The notes beneath the pieces were generated by a model. It was given only the letters and a program-made list of their open reading frames with translations. It was not told where the DNA came from and searched no databases. Made by a program: the position numbers and the translations under genes. Positions 33,514 to 42,095 of a stretch of DNA of 64,000 bases are shown piece by piece. Numbering within the stretch: position 1 is the stretch's first letter; every line of letters begins with the position of its first letter. Source of the DNA: Actinomycetota bacterium. Its GTDB lineage: Bacteria > Actinomycetota > Acidimicrobiia > Acidimicrobiales > Microtrichaceae. Location: the NCBI GenBank assembly GCA_016703525.1, contig JADJBW010000017.1, positions 40,135-104,134 of the forward strand, given 5' to 3'.

Positions 33514-34713
33514 TTAGAGCCCGAGCACCTTGTTCTTGGCTGCGTCGTAGTCGGCCTGACTGATCAGGCCGCCGTCGAGCATCTCCTTGAACTTCGCCAG
33601 CTTCGCCACCGGATCGTCAGCGACCGGTGCCGGTGCCGGCGCGGCGACCGGAGCCGACGCGGCGGGTGTGCTCTGCGCGCCGATGCCCGGTACCGGCTGC
33701 TGCAGCCCGCCGAGGCCTGTGGCGCCGGCGGCCATGCCCATGCCGATCAGGCCCGCGCCGCCGGCGTTGTCGCCGGCCGCCTCGAACCCGGCGGCGACGG
33801 AGGCCTGCAGGTTCGAGTTGCCCCGAGCGCCCGACAGGGCATCCGCGCGCTGCACGTTGCGGAGCAGCTCACGGGTGGTCTCGTCGTACTCGATCGCGAT
33901 GATCGCGGTCGCCACGATCTGGAGACCGCGTGCGGTGCTCCACTGGTAGTTCTGCTCGACCGCGGCCGACAGGCTCTGGGCGAATCCGATGGAGTCCTGC
34001 TGGATCTTGGTGATCCGGTTCCCCTTGGCGGGATCGTTCGTGTACAGCGAGAAGGCCGGCGCCAGCGAGCCGACCACCTCGTTGAAGAGCTGCGAGGCCG
34101 CGTCGTTGTCGAGGTCGGTGAAGTCGAACACCTTGCCGGGCTCGAGGTAGGTGGCCGGCACCCATCCCCGGATGAACAGCAGCGGGTCGACAATCTTGAG
34201 GGTGTAGGTGCCGCGGGTGACCGCGCCGACCTGGGCGTTCATGTACGCGTCGTCCCAGTAGATCTCGGACTGCGTGCCGAACCGGTTGTTCGGGAGTTCC
34301 TTGAGCGTGACGAAGTAGGCGCGCTGTTGGACACCGGGGCGCCCGCCGAACTTGAACCGCTCCCAGGACGTCTTGATGAGCGGGCTGACGATGCCGTTGC
34401 CGGCGAAGATCGACTGCGAGTCCTGCGCCTCGCTGTTCCATTCGTACGCGCCGGGTTCGGCGGCGAACCCCGTGATCGCTCCCTGCTCCATGAGCACCAG
34501 GCCGTAGCCCTCGGGAACGACGATCCGGCTGCCGTTGGTGATGACGCCGTCAGAGCCCTCGGTGTTGGAACCGCGCCCGGCGTTCTGGCCGCGCTTCACC
34601 GCGGCGAACAGGGCTGCCGTGGGCGGCAATCCCTCGGGCACGGTGTAGAAGTCCTTCCACTGGTCGGCGAGGGTGCCGCCGAGTGCACCGATTGCTGCCT
34701 GAATGAGCCCCAT
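33514..34713 (-). CDS. SPFH-domain protein with C-terminal SHOCT
   Basis: The 399-residue protein has an SPFH/stomatin-like core (residues about 55-285, including RGTYTLKIVDPLLFIRGWVP), as in the family sometimes labelled virion-core or antifreeze-like SPFH proteins. An Ala/Gly/Pro-rich linker follows, then a C-terminal SHOCT motif (KLAKFKEMLDGGLISQADYD). SPFH proteins form membrane-associated rings. It is the first gene of an operon with the zinc-ribbon and small membrane proteins, preceded by a repeat-rich intergenic region. Confidence 0.8.
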   Translation of the reverse strand: MGLIQAAIGALGGTLADQWKDFYTVPEGLPPTAALFAAVKRGQNAGRGSNTEGSDGVITNGSRIVVPEGYGLVLMEQGAITGFAAEPGAYEWNSEAQDSQSIFAGNGIVSPLIKTSWERFKFGGRPGVQQRAYFVTLKELPNNRFGTQSEIYWDDAYMNAQVGAVTRGTYTLKIVDPLLFIRGWVPATYLEPGKVFDFTDLDNDAASQLFNEVVGSLAPAFSLYTNDPAKGNRITKIQQDSIGFAQSLSAAVEQNYQWSTARGLQIVATAIIAIEYDETTRELLRNVQRADALSGARGNSNLQASVAAGFEAAGDNAGGAGLIGMGMAAGATGLGGLQQPVPGIGAQSTPAASAPVAAPAPAPVADDPVAKLAKFKEMLDGGLISQADYDAAKNKVLGL

Positions 34714-34798
34714 TGATCGGATCCTTTGCTGCCGGCCGGTGGTGACGTTGCGGAGTGTATCCAGCGGCGTGTCCGATCCGAGCGGCAGCCCGCGAACG

Positions 34799-34900
34799 TA
34801 TCTCCACGGTTGAGCTGTGGAGATATGTGGTGCTCGGCGGACCGATCTTCTCCGCGGTTGATCTGTGGAGTCCGCGGTTTGGTCTGTGGAGATTCGTGGT
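34799..34900. repeat. repeat cluster between SPFH operon and phnA
   Basis: CTGTGGAG occurs at 34815-34822, 34863-34870 and 34884-34891, each preceded by a GTT-rich segment and followed within a few bases by a G(C/T)GGT. The first copy is part of a perfect inverted repeat, TATCTCCAC/GTGGAGATA (34799-34807, 34817-34825). The cluster lies in the divergent promoter region of the SPFH operon and phnA. Confidence 0.5.
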
Positions 34901-34989
34901 TCGCGACCGGCGGGTCGTGAGCGCCGCGTCGCGGCCGCCGGACGCGGTGACGGTGGCGCTGCAATCCGGCGGACCGCTAGACAGGCTCG

Positions 34990-35316
34990 ATGAGCGATCC
35001 CATCACCTGTCCGATCTGCACCATGCCCGAGCCGCTCGCAACGGCCGACGGATTCGAGTGCGCGACCTGCGGACACGAATGGCTTGCGGATATCGGCGAC
35101 GGGATCGGTGAGGTGCGCGATGCCCACGGAACGCTGCTCGCATCGGGCGACGACGTGATCGTCATCAAGGAGCTCAAGCTCGACGGCAAGGCCGGCGGGG
35201 TGAAGGCGGGCACGAAGGTGAAGGGCATCCGCCTCGTCGCCGGCGACCATCCGATCGACGGAAAGGTCAACGGCCGGGGCATCCTCATCAAGGCGGAGTT
35301 CGTCCGCAAAGCTTGA
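34990..35316 (+). CDS. PhnA-family zinc-ribbon protein
   Basis: A 108-residue protein with an N-terminal zinc ribbon (CPIC near residue 7, CATC near 24) and the PhnA/YjdM C-terminal domain (LLASGDDVIVIKELKLDGK, VKAGTKVKGIRL). Despite the name, this family is not phosphonoacetate hydrolase, and its molecular role is unknown. It is divergent from the SPFH operon. Length and cysteines are typical. Confidence 0.85.
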   Translation: MSDPITCPICTMPEPLATADGFECATCGHEWLADIGDGIGEVRDAHGTLLASGDDVIVIKELKLDGKAGGVKAGTKVKGIRLVAGDHPIDGKVNGRGILIKAEFVRKA

Positions 35317-35362
35317 GGGGTCGGCGACGGTCGTCGGGGCGATACGAGTGAGGGTGGAGACG

Positions 35363-36634
35363 ATGAGGCGACACTCCCGGTTGTTGCGCGGCCTGGCGGT
35401 CGGAGCGATCGCTGCGGCGGTCGCCGTGACGAGCTGCACGCCGACCGATCCCGGCGACGGCGGAACGATCGGTGCGACGCGTGCGCGTACCCAGCCCGAC
35501 ACGATGCCGCTCGCGGCCACGAGCGGGACGCCCCGGATCGAGCTGGTTCGGGACGGCTCGGTAATTGCGACCTATACGTCGTTCGGCTCGGCATTCCAGC
35601 GGACGCACGCGTACAACAACCGTCGGCCCGGCGACGTGTTCGAGGTGTACCCGGCCGTGTACTCGGGTCTGGGACAGTTCCCGTACGTCGGTCCACTTCC
35701 CGACAACGACGCCGACGCGGCCGCGGGTGTCTTCCAGGCCCCGACCGACCTGACGATCCGCGGCGTCACCGTCGACGGACGCCGGCCGGTGCTGCAGCTC
35801 CGCGACGCCGAGGACTACAACAACTACCGCCACGGACTGCTCGAGATCGACGGGGCGAACGGCCTGGTGTGGGAGAACATTGACGTTGACGGCACCGGCG
35901 GCTCGGGCGTCGATAGGTCGGGCATCTACGTGCTGAACAGCCGCAACGTCACCATCCGCAACTCCCGCATCCACGGCTTCGACGAGAGCGACAACAACGG
36001 CGTGTTCGGCGCCGGCGGCAACGCGGGCACCCTGTGGCTCGACAATGTCCGGCTCTTCGACAACGGCGGCTGGGACGGCCCGTCGCACAACGCGTACATC
36101 AACTCGAGCGGTGTCGACCCCAACTTCACGGCGAAGATCACCAACAGCATCTCGACCCGGGCAACCGTGGGGCACCTGTTCAAGTCCCGCGCCCAGGTCA
36201 CCATCGCCGAGGGCAACCTGTTCGAGGGCACTGACAGCCACCCCGGTTGGGAGTGCGCCGAGTCCTTTGGGCTCGACGTGCCCGAAGGCGGTCGCCTCAC
36301 CGCGGCGAACAACGTGTTCGTGAAGGCCAAGCCCGGTGCGTGCGCCAACGGCGTTGCGCTGCGCTATGCGGCCGAGGCGTTCACGAACGACCGCACCCAT
36401 TCGGTGTCGATCACGAACAACACGTTCATCGCGTCGAGCACGGTGTGGGACGACTCGGGGCATCGCAACGTCCCGCTCGGCTTCCTGTACCCGCCGATCG
36501 TGCCGACCGCACCGGGCTCGCCGATCACCGACGTCACCGTTTCGTCGAACCGCTTCGAGGGCTTCGACGCGTCGGGCGAGCCGGCCGCGTCGGCCTATCG
36601 CGGCACGAACTTCGTCGACGTTCCGGCGAGCTGA
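35363..36634 (+). CDS. right-handed beta-helix lipoprotein
   Basis: The 423-residue protein has a lipoprotein-type signal ending in VAVTSC near residue 28 and a body with repeated turns, such as NSRNVTIRNSRIHGF and THSVSITNNTFIASS, that match parallel beta-helix proteins of the pectate-lyase-like superfamily. Such proteins bind or cut polysaccharides; no catalytic residues can be named here. The ATG at 35363 is preferred over GTG 35348. It is a single gene. Confidence 0.7.
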   Translation: MRRHSRLLRGLAVGAIAAAVAVTSCTPTDPGDGGTIGATRARTQPDTMPLAATSGTPRIELVRDGSVIATYTSFGSAFQRTHAYNNRRPGDVFEVYPAVYSGLGQFPYVGPLPDNDADAAAGVFQAPTDLTIRGVTVDGRRPVLQLRDAEDYNNYRHGLLEIDGANGLVWENIDVDGTGGSGVDRSGIYVLNSRNVTIRNSRIHGFDESDNNGVFGAGGNAGTLWLDNVRLFDNGGWDGPSHNAYINSSGVDPNFTAKITNSISTRATVGHLFKSRAQVTIAEGNLFEGTDSHPGWECAESFGLDVPEGGRLTAANNVFVKAKPGACANGVALRYAAEAFTNDRTHSVSITNNTFIASSTVWDDSGHRNVPLGFLYPPIVPTAPGSPITDVTVSSNRFEGFDASGEPAASAYRGTNFVDVPAS

Positions 36635-36680
36635 CCCGTCGGCGTCACCCGGGGGCCGCGGTTCGACGCGAACTGGGTCC

Positions 36681-36711
36681 TTGCCCCTCACGCGACGTGA
36701 GGCCGTACGGT
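36681..36711 (+). promoter_or_regulatory. MerR-type promoter with 19-bp spacer
   Basis: TTGCCC (-35, 36681-36686) and TACGGT (-10, 36706-36711) are 19 bp apart. The spacer is overlapped by CCTCACG-CGA-CGTGAGG (36686-36702), the overlong-spacer dyad that MerR proteins untwist. The ATG at 36719 is 7 bp past the -10, so the transcript is probably leaderless and autoregulated. Confidence 0.7.
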
Positions 36712-36718
36712 CATCGAC

Positions 36719-37519
36719 ATGAACGTCGACCGCGCCGCAGGAGCGCCCCTACGAGTCGGTGAGTTGGCGTCGGCGACCGGGCTGACCGTGCGCACCCTCC
36801 ATCACTATGAGGAGATCGGTCTGCTCGTGCCGTCTGCCCGCTCGGCCGCCGGGCACCGCCTGTACGGCGATCGCGACGTCGATCGCCTGTACCGGATTCG
36901 GCTCCTGCGCGGTCTCGGCATGGGGCTCGACGCGATCCGCGTGGCGCTCGACGACGGTGGCTGGGACCTCGGCGGAGCGCTGCAGGCGCACGCACGCGCC
37001 GTGGCGCGCGATCTTGCGGCGACCCAACGGCTGAATGCCCGCCTCGCGACGCTCGTCGCCCACTTGGACGGCGCGTCGCGCTCGGCGACCGATGACCTAA
37101 TGCAACTCCTGGAGGAGATGACCATGAACAGTCCGCTTCAACAACGGATCTCGATCCTCGTGTACGCCGACATACCCGCGGCGCACGCGTACCTCGTTCG
37201 GGTCTTCGGGCTCGCGGCGGGTGAGGTGAGCCTCGATGCCGAGGGCCGGTGCGTTCACGCCGAGCTCCAGGCCGGCGACGGCACGATCTGGCTGCACCCG
37301 GAAGCCGACACCTACGGCCTTGCGTCGCCGCGGACGCTCGGGGGTGCATCCGCGACGATGGCGGTGATGGTCGACGATGTCGACGAGCACCATCGCCACG
37401 CCGTGGAGCAGGGGGCCGAGGTGGTCTACCCGCCCGTCGATCAGCCGTACGGCTTCCGGGAGTACAGCGCCCGCGATCCCGAGGGCGGACTGTGGTCGTT
37501 CATGAAGCCGCTCGGGTGA
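36719..37519 (+). CDS. MerR regulator fused to a glyoxalase/VOC domain
   Basis: The 266-residue protein joins a MerR DNA-binding domain (residues about 10-80, VGELASATGLTVRTLHHYEE), a coiled-coil dimerisation helix, and a VOC/glyoxalase-fold domain (about 142-266, ILVYADIPAAHAYLVRVFGL; FREYSARDPEGGLWSF). The VOC part would be the ligand-sensing domain. Between them, GGAGGAG followed by ATGACCATG at about 37110-37124 looks like a former ribosome-binding site and start, suggesting a fusion of two once-coupled genes or internal translation of the VOC domain. Confidence 0.82.
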   Translation: MNVDRAAGAPLRVGELASATGLTVRTLHHYEEIGLLVPSARSAAGHRLYGDRDVDRLYRIRLLRGLGMGLDAIRVALDDGGWDLGGALQAHARAVARDLAATQRLNARLATLVAHLDGASRSATDDLMQLLEEMTMNSPLQQRISILVYADIPAAHAYLVRVFGLAAGEVSLDAEGRCVHAELQAGDGTIWLHPEADTYGLASPRTLGGASATMAVMVDDVDEHHRHAVEQGAEVVYPPVDQPYGFREYSARDPEGGLWSFMKPLG

Positions 37520-37627
37520 TGCAGCGGTCGGGTAAGCCGTGGCCCCATGCTCGGGGCGCGGCGAGCGGTGGACGCAAGCCGGTGCGATACGGGCGCATAG
37601 GTCGCTTGCCAACGGAAGGAGCAGACG

Positions 37628-38272
37628 ATGGCGCAGCTGTTGAGAGTGCAGAACTTCACGGTGTCCGAGGACGGGTTCGGGTCGGGCGAAGGCCAGTCGT
37701 TGGAGCGACCCTTCGGCCACGCGAACCCCGCGGAGCTCATGGCGTGGGCGTTCCCTACCGCCCACTGGCCGAACCGAAGCGAACCGGGTGGATCTCGTGG
37801 GGTCGACGACTACTTCATGCGTGACTTCGACCGGAACATCGGTGCGGAGATCATGGGCCGCAACAAGTTCGGACCGATGCGCGGGCCGTGGGAGAACCTC
37901 GACTGGCAGGGATGGTGGGGGGACTCGCCGCCGTTCCACACCCCGGTGTTCGTGCTCACGCATCATGCGCGCCCGAGCTTCACCCTCGACGACACAACCT
38001 TCCATTTCGTCGAGGCGTCGCCAGCCGATGTGTTGGAGACGGCGAAGGCCGCTGCCGGCGGCCTCGACGTACGTCTTGGCGGAGGCGTCGCAACGATCCG
38101 GGAGTTCCTGGACGCAGACTTGGTCGACACGATGCACGTCGTGGTTGCGCCGATCGAGCTCGGGGCGGGCGAGCGTCTTTGGGTATCGCCCGACGAGTTC
38201 TCCGATCGGTTTCATCACGAGGCGGTGCCCAGTGCGAGTGGCGTGACACACCACGTGTACTGGCGTCGCTGA
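37628..38272 (+). CDS. dihydrofolate-reductase/RibD C-terminal-like protein
   Basis: The 214-residue protein matches the RibD C-terminal/YyaP family (LRVQNFTVSEDGFGSG, IMGRNKFGP, VRLGGGVATIREFLDADLVD), an NADPH-binding DHFR-like fold. Members are often annotated as dihydrofolate reductases, but the substrate is usually unknown. GGAAGGAG lies a short distance before the ATG at 37628. It is monocistronic after the MerR-VOC gene. Confidence 0.82.
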   Translation: MAQLLRVQNFTVSEDGFGSGEGQSLERPFGHANPAELMAWAFPTAHWPNRSEPGGSRGVDDYFMRDFDRNIGAEIMGRNKFGPMRGPWENLDWQGWWGDSPPFHTPVFVLTHHARPSFTLDDTTFHFVEASPADVLETAKAAAGGLDVRLGGGVATIREFLDADLVDTMHVVVAPIELGAGERLWVSPDEFSDRFHHEAVPSASGVTHHVYWRR

Positions 38273-38382
38273 CGTCGGGACCGCATCGCGCTGGCCGCGC
38301 GATCCGATGGGCGGTCCGATCGCTGCCGTGTGCGTCCGGCGGGCGGTCCCTCGGCCCCGCGGCACGGCCACGACGTGGCGCC

Positions 38383-39186
38383 CTACGGGACGGCCGAGCG
38401 CATCGCTGGGCCTCGCTCGCCGCTGAGCGTCGCCGCGAGGCCTCGCACGTCCCCGTCGGCGTCGGTCCACGACACAACGTCGGTCAGTCGATGCTCATGC
38501 AGCGCGTCGCCAAGTAGCGCGTCCTGGCCCGCGCCGATCTCGATGAACAGCCGGCCGCCGGGGCGCAGGATCCGGCCAGCGTCGCGGATGACTCGACGAA
38601 CGATGTCGAGCCCGTCCGCCCCGCCGTGGAGCGCGTGCTGCGGCTCGTGGTCGCGCACGTCGGTCGGGAGGTGGCGCAGGTGGCCGGTGGGGACGTACGG
38701 CGCCACGGCGGTGACGACATCGAACGAGTCCGAACGAAGCGCCGCCCCGAGGTCGCCGAGGAGTGCGGCCACACCGTTGCGGGTGGCACACCGGACGGCC
38801 CGGATGTCGCAGTCCACAGCGATCACGGTCGCGCCGGGCGCTCGGTGGCGGAGGTGATGAGCGATCGCTCCCGTCCCGGTGCACAGATCCACCGCCGTCC
38901 CGCCCGGCGGGAGGCGATCGGCCGCCATCTCCGCCATCGCCTCGCTCTGGGGCCGGGGCACGTACACGCCGGCGTCGACGCGGAGTCGGCGGCCGCAGAA
39001 CCGGGTGACGCCGGTGATCCACGCCAACGGCTCGCCGCGCTCTCGACGAGCGACCGACTCCTCCAGCGCCGCGGCATTTTCGGCCGCCGAACAGAGCTCG
39101 ACGGCCTCGAGGTCGGCAGCGATGCAGCCGGCGGCGGCGAGACGGGCCGCGACCTGTCGTCGCTCGTGCTGGATCGGCGCGTTCAC
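38383..39186 (-). CDS. PrmC/HemK-like glutamine methyltransferase homologue
   Basis: This 267-residue class I methyltransferase has the PrmC N-terminal helical part, the linker YVPRPQSEAM, and motif I VDLCTGTGAIAHHLRHR. PrmC modifies the GGQ glutamine of release factors using an NPPY motif. At the equivalent position this protein reads VAPYVPTG, so the substrate-binding asparagine is replaced. It belongs to the PrmC-related group (TIGR03704-like), which usually has NAPY. The GTG start at 39186 gives the expected N-terminus. The substrate is doubtful. Confidence 0.7.
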   Translation of the reverse strand: MNAPIQHERRQVAARLAAAGCIAADLEAVELCSAAENAAALEESVARRERGEPLAWITGVTRFCGRRLRVDAGVYVPRPQSEAMAEMAADRLPPGGTAVDLCTGTGAIAHHLRHRAPGATVIAVDCDIRAVRCATRNGVAALLGDLGAALRSDSFDVVTAVAPYVPTGHLRHLPTDVRDHEPQHALHGGADGLDIVRRVIRDAGRILRPGGRLFIEIGAGQDALLGDALHEHRLTDVVSWTDADGDVRGLAATLSGERGPAMRSAVP

Positions 39187-39224
39187 GGCCCCAGCTTGGC
39201 GCGGCGTGATGCGAGGGCCGGGCT

Positions 39225-39980
39225 TCACGGCAGCTGCAGAGCCGGCTCGTTTGTGGGCTCGCCGAGCCCGCGGATCGCGAGGCGGAGCCCGAGCGACAGC
39301 TCCCAGAGGAAGATGGGTGCGACGCCGACGGCGGCCACGGCGGCGATTTGATGATTGCCGTTGAAGTAGGTCACGAGCGTCGAGGCCAACAGGAGCGGGG
39401 CGCCGACCAGGCCGAGCATCGGGATGACTCGCGGGACGACCGCGGTGCGGTGCAGCGCCGAGGCGAGGAATCCTGCGTTGATCGATGGCATCAGGCCCGG
39501 GCCGAGCAGGAACGTCCAGCCGCGGACCGCCACGAGCGCACGGGCCACGTGCACGAGGGATGGGTCGGCACCGGCCCCGCCGACGTCGCGGCGAAGCGTG
39601 ACGACTCCGAGCAGGCAGACCACGCCGATCATGATGACAGCGCCCTCGATGATGCGTGATGCCAGAAAGCCGAGCGCGAGCGTTGGATGCGTTCGCGCCA
39701 CGACGGGCCACAGGGCGACGGCGGTGCCCACGCACGCGAGTGCGTTCACCACATCGAGCAGGCAGCCGACCAGCACCCGGACCTCGGACCCCGACTCGGT
39801 GACGAAGCCGACGCGATCGAGCACGGGCGCCAGCAGCAGGACTGCCGGGATCGACGACGCGAACGTCACCAGATACAGCACCCCGCCAAGGCGTGCGGCT
39901 CGGCCCGGCCGTGGCTCAACGACCGGCCCGCCTTCGGGCTCGGCTCGGCCTGGGCGTGTTCGGTCGACGTGTCCGGTCAT
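39225..39980 (-). CDS. DUF4386 membrane protein
   Basis: A 251-residue integral membrane protein with six hydrophobic segments and the DUF4386 text (RLGGVLYLVTFASSIPAVLL, FLASRIIEGAVIMIG, LGPGLMPSINAGFL). Function is unknown in the family. It is divergent from a TetR gene, and two matching palindromes lie in the 88-bp gap, so it is very likely repressed by that TetR. The ATG at 39980 is chosen. Confidence 0.8.
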   Translation of the reverse strand: MTGHVDRTRPGRAEPEGGPVVEPRPGRAARLGGVLYLVTFASSIPAVLLLAPVLDRVGFVTESGSEVRVLVGCLLDVVNALACVGTAVALWPVVARTHPTLALGFLASRIIEGAVIMIGVVCLLGVVTLRRDVGGAGADPSLVHVARALVAVRGWTFLLGPGLMPSINAGFLASALHRTAVVPRVIPMLGLVGAPLLLASTLVTYFNGNHQIAAVAAVGVAPIFLWELSLGLRLAIRGLGEPTNEPALQLP

Positions 39981-39994
39981 GGGGTGCCTCCTCG

Positions 39995-40046
39995 CGAGGT
40001 GTACATCGTACACCTCGCATCGACGGTAAGGTGTACGACGTACACC
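39995..40046. promoter_or_regulatory. two TetR operators, GGTGTACnnnGTACACC
   Basis: Perfect palindromes GGTGTACnnnGTACACC occur at 39998-40014 (extending to 10-bp arms at 39995-40017) and 40030-40046, with centres 32 bp (about three helical turns) apart. They fill the gap between the divergent DUF4386 and TetR genes and are probably bound by that TetR protein. Confidence 0.75.
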
Positions 40047-40068
40047 CGTCAAGAGGGAGGGCCATGCC

Positions 40069-40761
40069 ATGACTCGTCAGGTCGGTGAACGGCGGCCGCG
40101 CCTGCACCGCGATCACGTGTTGGAGGTCGCGGTCGCGCTCGCGGATGAACACGGCATCGAAGCGCTCAGCATGCGCCGACTCGCCGACGAGCTGGGCGTG
40201 GTGCCCATGGCCCTCTACAAGCACGTCGCGAGCAAGGAGGAGCTGCTGGACGCGATGGTCGATCGGGTGGTCGACGAGATCGGACCGAGCGGCCCGCCGG
40301 GCCGACGCTGGCGCGCTTCGGCCCGAGCCCGCATCCTCACGGCGCGGTCGACGCTGCTTCGACATCCGTGGGCTCGTCGTGTCATCGAGACCCGCACGGC
40401 CCGCTCGCCGATCGTGCTCACCTACCTGGACTCGGTCGCGGCGATCCTCCTAGCTGGGGGACTCACCCCCGAACTCGTGCACCATTCGATGCACGCCATC
40501 GGCAGCCGAGTCTGGGGGTTCACCCAAGACGTGTTCGAAACCGACGTGCCCGCGCCCGAACCCGATCCCGACGTGATGGCGGAACTCGCGGCGCGGCTGC
40601 CTTCACTCGTTCGCGTCGCCTCGGCAGTCAGTCACGACACCGACTCCGCTGTCGGGTACGGCTGCGACGACCAGTACGAGTTCGAGTTCGCGCTCGACCT
40701 GCTGCTCGACGGCATCGCCCGGCTTCACCGAGCGCACTGGCAACCGCCGGCCCGTTCGTGA
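40069..40761 (+). CDS. TetR-family regulator (TetR_C_1 type)
   Basis: The 230-residue repressor has an N-terminal helix-turn-helix (residues about 15-62, LSMRRLADELGVVPMALYKH) of the VPMALYxHV class and a helical ligand-binding domain. It is divergent from DUF4386 with two perfect operators between the genes. Control of the membrane protein and of itself is likely; the inducer is unknown. Its last 37 nt overlap the convergent membrane-protein gene. Confidence 0.85.
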   Translation: MTRQVGERRPRLHRDHVLEVAVALADEHGIEALSMRRLADELGVVPMALYKHVASKEELLDAMVDRVVDEIGPSGPPGRRWRASARARILTARSTLLRHPWARRVIETRTARSPIVLTYLDSVAAILLAGGLTPELVHHSMHAIGSRVWGFTQDVFETDVPAPEPDPDVMAELAARLPSLVRVASAVSHDTDSAVGYGCDDQYEFEFALDLLLDGIARLHRAHWQPPARS

Positions 40762-41351
40762 AGGCAGTCGCCGGACGGTTGACGATCGGGCGAACCGGCG
40801 CCGGGGAGCGGCGACGCGGTGTGAACGGGCCGGCCGCCTGCGGTCGGGGCCTCGGCGTACAGGATCTCGAAGACCGGCGCGGAATCGGCCGGGCGCCGCG
40901 AGGCGACGCCGCGCCTCGCGGGCGGCAGCGGCGGGTCGTCGGCATCAGGCGCGCCGGGTCGCGCCACCTCGGCCAAATCGCGCACCAGCGCCGCTGCCCG
41001 GTCGGCCTCGTCGCGGAGGCGCAGGACCCGTTGCGCTCGATCGGCCCGCGCCGCGTCGATCGTCGCGTCGCGCGGCACGGCGCCCGGCGACTGGGATGGG
41101 GCCTGGGGCGACTCGGCGACCTCGCTCGCGAGCTCCCTGGCGAGCCGCTGGAGGTTCTCGATCGGCTGTGCCAGGTCGAGGGCCATCCAGGCCACGAGCC
41201 CATGACGCGAGGCCGCCATGGGATCGTCGGCCCGAGAGGGACGTGGCGCAGTCCGCCGCCGCGCCATCCCGCCTGCGAGCGACACCGTCGAAGCGAACGC
41301 TCCGCCGCAGGCGAAGGCGATCGCGAGGGCCATCCATCCGAGCTCGGTCAT
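40725..41351 (-). CDS. hypothetical single-span membrane protein
   Basis: The 208-residue protein starts with one hydrophobic segment (residues about 4-28, LGWMALAIAFACGGAFASTV), then a helical, possibly coiled-coil stretch (IENLQRLARELASEVAES; LRLRDEADRAAALVRDLAEV) and a Pro/Ala/Arg-rich tail. The layout recalls the dimerisation region of a degenerate histidine kinase, but no kinase motifs are present. Its end overlaps the convergent TetR gene. Not recognised. Confidence 0.5.
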   Translation of the reverse strand: MTELGWMALAIAFACGGAFASTVSLAGGMARRRTAPRPSRADDPMAASRHGLVAWMALDLAQPIENLQRLARELASEVAESPQAPSQSPGAVPRDATIDAARADRAQRVLRLRDEADRAAALVRDLAEVARPGAPDADDPPLPPARRGVASRRPADSAPVFEILYAEAPTAGGRPVHTASPLPGAGSPDRQPSGDCLHERAGGCQCAR

Positions 41352-41474
41352 CGGGCTCACTGTACGAGCGAGATGCGGAGTGTCACGCCCGTTGGGTGCC
41401 CGACCGGCGAGTGTTTTGAGAAATGTTCGCAAGTTCACGAACGTGATTCTGGAGGCGGACCCTACCGTTCGGAC

Positions 41475-42095
41475 ATGCGTGTGATGGCCGCTCGGCCCAA
41501 GCCCGGTCCAGTCCTCCGATCGACGGACGGGTCGGTCACCCCGTTGCACGTCGGGGCGTGGCGGGCCGAGGCCGACGAGGTCGAGCGCTCGCTGATCGAC
41601 GAGCTTCCGGCACCGCTGCTCGATGTCGGCTGCGGACCCGGCCGGATCGTCGCCGCGGCCGCAGCGCAGGGGCGGCCGGCACTCGGGATCGACACGGCGC
41701 CGTCGGCGCGCGACGAGACGGTACGACGGGGTGCGGCGGTGCTCACCCGGTCGGTGTTCGATCCGCTCCCCGGAGAAGGGCGATGGCGCTCGGTCGTGCT
41801 CCTCGACGGCAACATCGGCATCGGCGGAAGCCCGAACGCGCTGCTTGCGCGGGTGCGTGAGCTGCTCCACCGGTGCGGGGTCGTGCTGGTCGAGGTTGCG
41901 CCGCCCGGCGCCGGGTCGGTCGCCGCGACCGTTCGTGTGGAGCGACATGCGCGCGCCGGTGTGCAACACGGCCCGTGGTTCCCCTGGGCTCGGGTCGACG
42001 CCGACGACATCGAGGCGACGCTGGCCCGGGCCGGGTTCGAGTCGATCACCTTATGCCGGGGCGGCCGTTGGTTCGCCCGCGGAGAGCTGTCGTGA
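41475..42095 (+). CDS. class I SAM-dependent methyltransferase
   Basis: This 206-residue protein has a Rossmann-type methyltransferase core with motif I LLDVGCGPGRIVAAAAAQG near residue 50 and a following acidic strand-end ALGIDTAPSA. The substrate is unknown. The stop overlaps the GTG of the molybdopterin oxidoreductase gene, so the three genes 41475-43656 form an operon. Start ATG 41475; ATG 41484 is also possible. Confidence 0.8.
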   Translation: MRVMAARPKPGPVLRSTDGSVTPLHVGAWRAEADEVERSLIDELPAPLLDVGCGPGRIVAAAAAQGRPALGIDTAPSARDETVRRGAAVLTRSVFDPLPGEGRWRSVVLLDGNIGIGGSPNALLARVRELLHRCGVVLVEVAPPGAGSVAATVRVERHARAGVQHGPWFPWARVDADDIEATLARAGFESITLCRGGRWFARGELS

